From Candidatus Peribacteria bacterium (GTDB taxonomy: Bacteria; Patescibacteriota; Gracilibacteria; UBA1369; LOWO2-01-FULL-3): DNA of 64,000 bases. Of the stretch, positions 62,401-64,000 are shown piece by piece (positions within the stretch are counted from its first letter, which is position 1; every line of letters begins with the position of its first letter). Location of the stretch: contig CALREX010000004.1 of assembly GCA_943356465.1 (NCBI GenBank), positions 1 to 64,000 on the forward strand, written 5' to 3'. The translations under genes were made by a program, and so were the position numbers. The notes under the pieces were generated by a model, which saw only the letters and a program-made list of their open reading frames with translations, made no database searches and was not told the DNA's origin.

Positions 62401-64000
62401 TTCTCAGGAATGGATTTATTCCTTAAGAAAGATGACGATGCGACTATGAAAGTATATGCAACGCTATCTACAATTGCAGCAGGAGCATCAGCTGGAGAAG
62501 TTGTTCAGCTAAATCTGGCTCTAAACAATTTTGAAGCACTTTCAGGATCTGGAGGAGAATCATACAAAGCTGATAAGCTTGATGCAGACAGCGCATTAGT
62601 GTCAGTAGGTTCTATCGCATGGACTACTACGGTGGGTCCAAAAACAATTGCAGCGGCAGCAAATACAGTCACAATTGGAACATCAGAAACAGTAACGGTT
62701 CCAGATCTTGACGTTAGCTTACCGGTTGGTACATTGGTTAAATTTGGTGCAGCCAGCACAACATGGACAGCTGCAACAGAAGTAGCGATTGTCACAACTT
62801 CAACATACAATGACGGAGACCTTACTCTTACAGGTCTAGTCATCAATAATGCTGATGGACAAATTGATACTGGAGGTGTAGAAAATGTTTACTACTCTCT
62901 ACCGGGAACTGGATACTTGACAGCGACAAACATGATGCATGTTTATGAAACAAAACCAACATTGGCTTTGGCTTCTAGCTCACCATCAGGTTCAAGATCA
63001 GTTTCATCTTCAGATGAAGCATTCGTATTCACAGTTTCAGCTGATTCACACGAGAAAGTTCAAATCAGAACAGGTACAGCTCTTACGACTTGTGCAATCG
63101 GTTTTGATGTTGGAAACGATGGCGATCAGACAGTTGCAGCTGCATCTACTACTGCAGCTATAGACGGTTCTGATTGTCTATTGACTCAGGTTGCTTCATC
63201 TACTGCTGATGATTCAATTTCATTTGACGCAGGTGCGACAAGCGTGATTAGTCAATACGCTAGAGCAAGCTTCTGGATGAGAACAAGTGCTACAGCTCCT
63301 CAATTCGCAGACATTCAGTATGGTACTGATGCTGCTGCTGGTGGAGGTGCTACTGGTTCTGTAGACAATGTCTCTACTTTGGCCGCAAGTGATTGTACAA
63401 TCCAAGGTACTTCAAGTTCTGCAGATATGGTTGCTTCAAATTGGTATTTCTGTGATGTTGCAATTCCTGCAGCTACTACAACAGAAAGATACTTCCATAT
63501 CATTACTCATGAAATTACTGAGTTGTCGAATACAAAGACATTGACTATCGATCAACTCGTTCTATACAACGACAAGATTACTATGGATCTATCAGGAGAT
63601 GATATCGGTACGTATGCAGAAATGCAAACAAGCGCAGCTTCAGGAACAGTTACTGCAACATTGAAAGATTCAGGATCAACAGTCGCAACAGGATACGTAT
63701 ACAAGAACACATCAGCAGCAGCTGAAGGTGGTTCAGCATCTATAACATTCGTTCCAATCAGTGGAACAGATGCAGCTATCGAAATAGCTAAAGGTACGAC
63801 AAAGACATATACTGTTGTATTAAGCACATCTGCACTTCTAGACGAAGACGCAAGTGCTGACGATCCATTGACATTCTCAATTGATCTAGGATCATACAGT
63901 GGTGTAACTGCGGGAACACCTACAGGAGACTTCTGGTGGAATGATACCAACTTCAGCAATGCAACAGTTGGTTCAGCTACGGGAACTTCTTACGGTTTAA
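59467..64000 (+). CDS. S-layer protein with N-terminal SLH domains (runs off window)
   Basis: The frame starts ATG GCT AAC TTC CGC at 59467 and is open to the window end (1,511 codons, no stop), so it is 3'-truncated here. It has a signal peptide ending in SAA. Three SLH domains follow within the first 200 residues (DHWAKSYVDNLVELGVF, DGDWFAPYVKTAVANGVI, TDWSYPYVETLVSYGIV). Then comes a long run of Thr/Ala/Ser/Gly-rich beta-sandwich repeats. With SLH first it has the architecture of a true S-layer lattice protein, unlike the C-terminal SLH of the 2,882-residue protein. No Shine-Dalgarno sequence; the leader between the candidate RNA and the ATG is AT-rich. Confidence 0.93.
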   Translation, partial: MANFRKILATLSTVALLSTLVVTTAVSAAGYTDVSADHWAKSYVDNLVELGVFTGEGKFRPADNMSRAEFVKSVVVAAGLQGTTAITFPDVKDGDWFAPYVKTAVANGVIGGYANGKFGPNDSLTREQAAKIVAKAFDLPAVTPTKPSFSDVKATDWSYPYVETLVSYGIVSGYGNGKFGPMDSVKREQVAKIVSLALSPATPVDGGTEVSGGDLGVMISSSTPDAVTLPCSSTADEVFAVDLKAGDKDVTFNGFTVHKKGVGALPSTMQAYLYDGADRLTAGKSLNSSTNNIEFSNVGLMVMAGKTKTVMMKIDVGTSCTAGEVNFELVDSSAVKSTADAVTGDFPITSETVGVSATNAGTITIAKNGSTTAPKVGETGVTIAKFTLNAATEAAKVSKLGLYVTGTISSTDVVNLKLYVAGQTDPLATVDGVNAKDLAQFTFDTPYEIEKGGTKSFYVTADLNPGRNGDTVAVYIDENTDLEVIGGTYGFGMAVTKTNYMSTTCTAGSSTTCSFSTLEGGDITITSGGPAAADIAVNAKDVHLMDFKIVSVSDVTFKNLDVSLTPGSLDATDDDAGLLGDDAAANYTDVKIVNVDTGETLMGPVDVTSFHTSDEGATPIGIGTDGAISYYTFTDEFSMAAGQTLNLALTADVANDASLSTDTLLAKLELAGTYPQIRDVNNKTLTNSSSLVPASAITGKTMTVASASLVTALAAVPVAGPAAHTATNNSNTYVKGQKALKFVGISAKCGTASNCKVTDLALTGYMDSDNSGVYAAGTEGGVTVSSYVGSVWVDDGDGNHVATAKSVNSTTGAVSFTSLNYTIPAGKTVILYVIGDLSSSAAALDNVSFALASGGITYEDKDGNSATSTGAVNGTTAPTTYLSTSAGGVITASVDPSTPKDSIAVAGTSDVEVTRFKFSGTREDFTVKALSISAYQLGVASTDLGEYDNNISSLKIEYTNSAGVTETKSGYLTSGTAQFSGMDLFLKKDDDATMKVYATLSTIAAGASAGEVVQLNLALNNFEALSGSGGESYKADKLDADSALVSVGSIAWTTTVGPKTIAAAANTVTIGTSETVTVPDLDVSLPVGTLVKFGAASTTWTAATEVAIVTTSTYNDGDLTLTGLVINNADGQIDTGGVENVYYSLPGTGYLTATNMMHVYETKPTLALASSSPSGSRSVSSSDEAFVFTVSADSHEKVQIRTGTALTTCAIGFDVGNDGDQTVAAASTTAAIDGSDCLLTQVASSTADDSISFDAGATSVISQYARASFWMRTSATAPQFADIQYGTDAAAGGGATGSVDNVSTLAASDCTIQGTSSSADMVASNWYFCDVAIPAATTTERYFHIITHEITELSNTKTLTIDQLVLYNDKITMDLSGDDIGTYAEMQTSAASGTVTATLKDSGSTVATGYVYKNTSAAAEGGSASITFVPISGTDAAIEIAKGTTKTYTVVLSTSALLDEDASADDPLTFSIDLGSYSGVTAGTPTGDFWWNDTNFSNATVGSATGTSYGL

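Overview
The window looks like a chromosomal segment of a Candidate Phyla Radiation (Patescibacteria) bacterium, most plausibly from the Peregrinibacteria/Gracilibacteria side. This is inferred from AT-rich DNA, short intergenic gaps, start codons mostly without a Shine-Dalgarno sequence, an archaeal-type PEP carboxylase, large SLH-domain surface proteins, and cohesin/dockerin, lamin-tail and MopE-type secreted proteins. TGA, TAA and TAG all act as ordinary stops, so the UGA=Gly code of Gracilibacteria/Absconditabacteria is not used. I cannot assign a species.

Layout. 1-6.8 kb: a radical-SAM aminomutase-like gene, a PAP2-dihydroorotate dehydrogenase fusion, a lipoprotein, tRNA-Ser, archaeal-type PEP carboxylase and an MFS transporter. 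6.8-17.8 kb, almost all on the minus strand: CtpA protease, PcrA/UvrD helicase, a two-gene ATP-grasp/peptidase plus PKD-7TM system, L,D-transpeptidase, GH114-like protein, NrdR and an HD dGTPase. 17.9-23.3 kb, plus strand: a small helical protein, XerC/D, FtsE, PurM, DprA and an MFS protein, facing PilB. 25.2-37.6 kb: a Cys-rich protein, recA-recX-nusA, small membrane and zinc-ribbon genes, a glycosyltransferase, NAD kinase, gdhA-ppdK, and an HTH gene broken by an in-frame TAG. 37.6-43.5 kb: a cohesin/dockerin/lamin-tail pair, a deacetylase lipoprotein, a Tudor-like lipoprotein, tRNA-Lys, a membrane protein and DnaJ. 43.7-64 kb: a 2,882-aa SLH protein, tRNA-Glu, a RelBE-like toxin-antitoxin pair, a glycosyltransferase, a MopE/LRR protein, an HNH endonuclease, about 1 kb of structured non-coding DNA, and a second SLH protein that runs off the right edge.

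How the genes work together. PEP carboxylase, pyruvate phosphate dikinase, glutamate dehydrogenase and NAD kinase form a small C3/C4 and nitrogen node. DprA, RecA, RecX, PilB and PcrA fit DNA uptake and recombination. The SLH, cohesin, dockerin, L,D-transpeptidase, deacetylase and glycosyltransferase genes fit construction of an elaborate cell surface.

The most unusual signals are non-coding. (1) Three copies (near 19.3, 26.9 and 33.0 kb) of an element with a long copy-specific outer stem enclosing two hairpins. The stems differ between copies, but the loops are almost invariant: TCATGYA and GTACATGTTA. The two loops are mutually complementary, suggesting a kissing-loop RNA or DNA structure. 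(2) Three copies of a hairpin fused to, or resembling, tRNA 3' halves; two of them lie just downstream of tRNA-Ser and tRNA-Glu. (3) A probable ~450-nt structured RNA preceded by a C/A-rich, G-poor tract before the last gene. Other points of interest are a recA promoter whose 17-bp spacer is a palindrome, a long AT-rich motif upstream of dprA, recA and a dockerin gene, and a single-polypeptide fusion of an ATP-grasp ligase, a degenerate retropepsin-like domain and a MATCAP/DUF1704-type peptidase.
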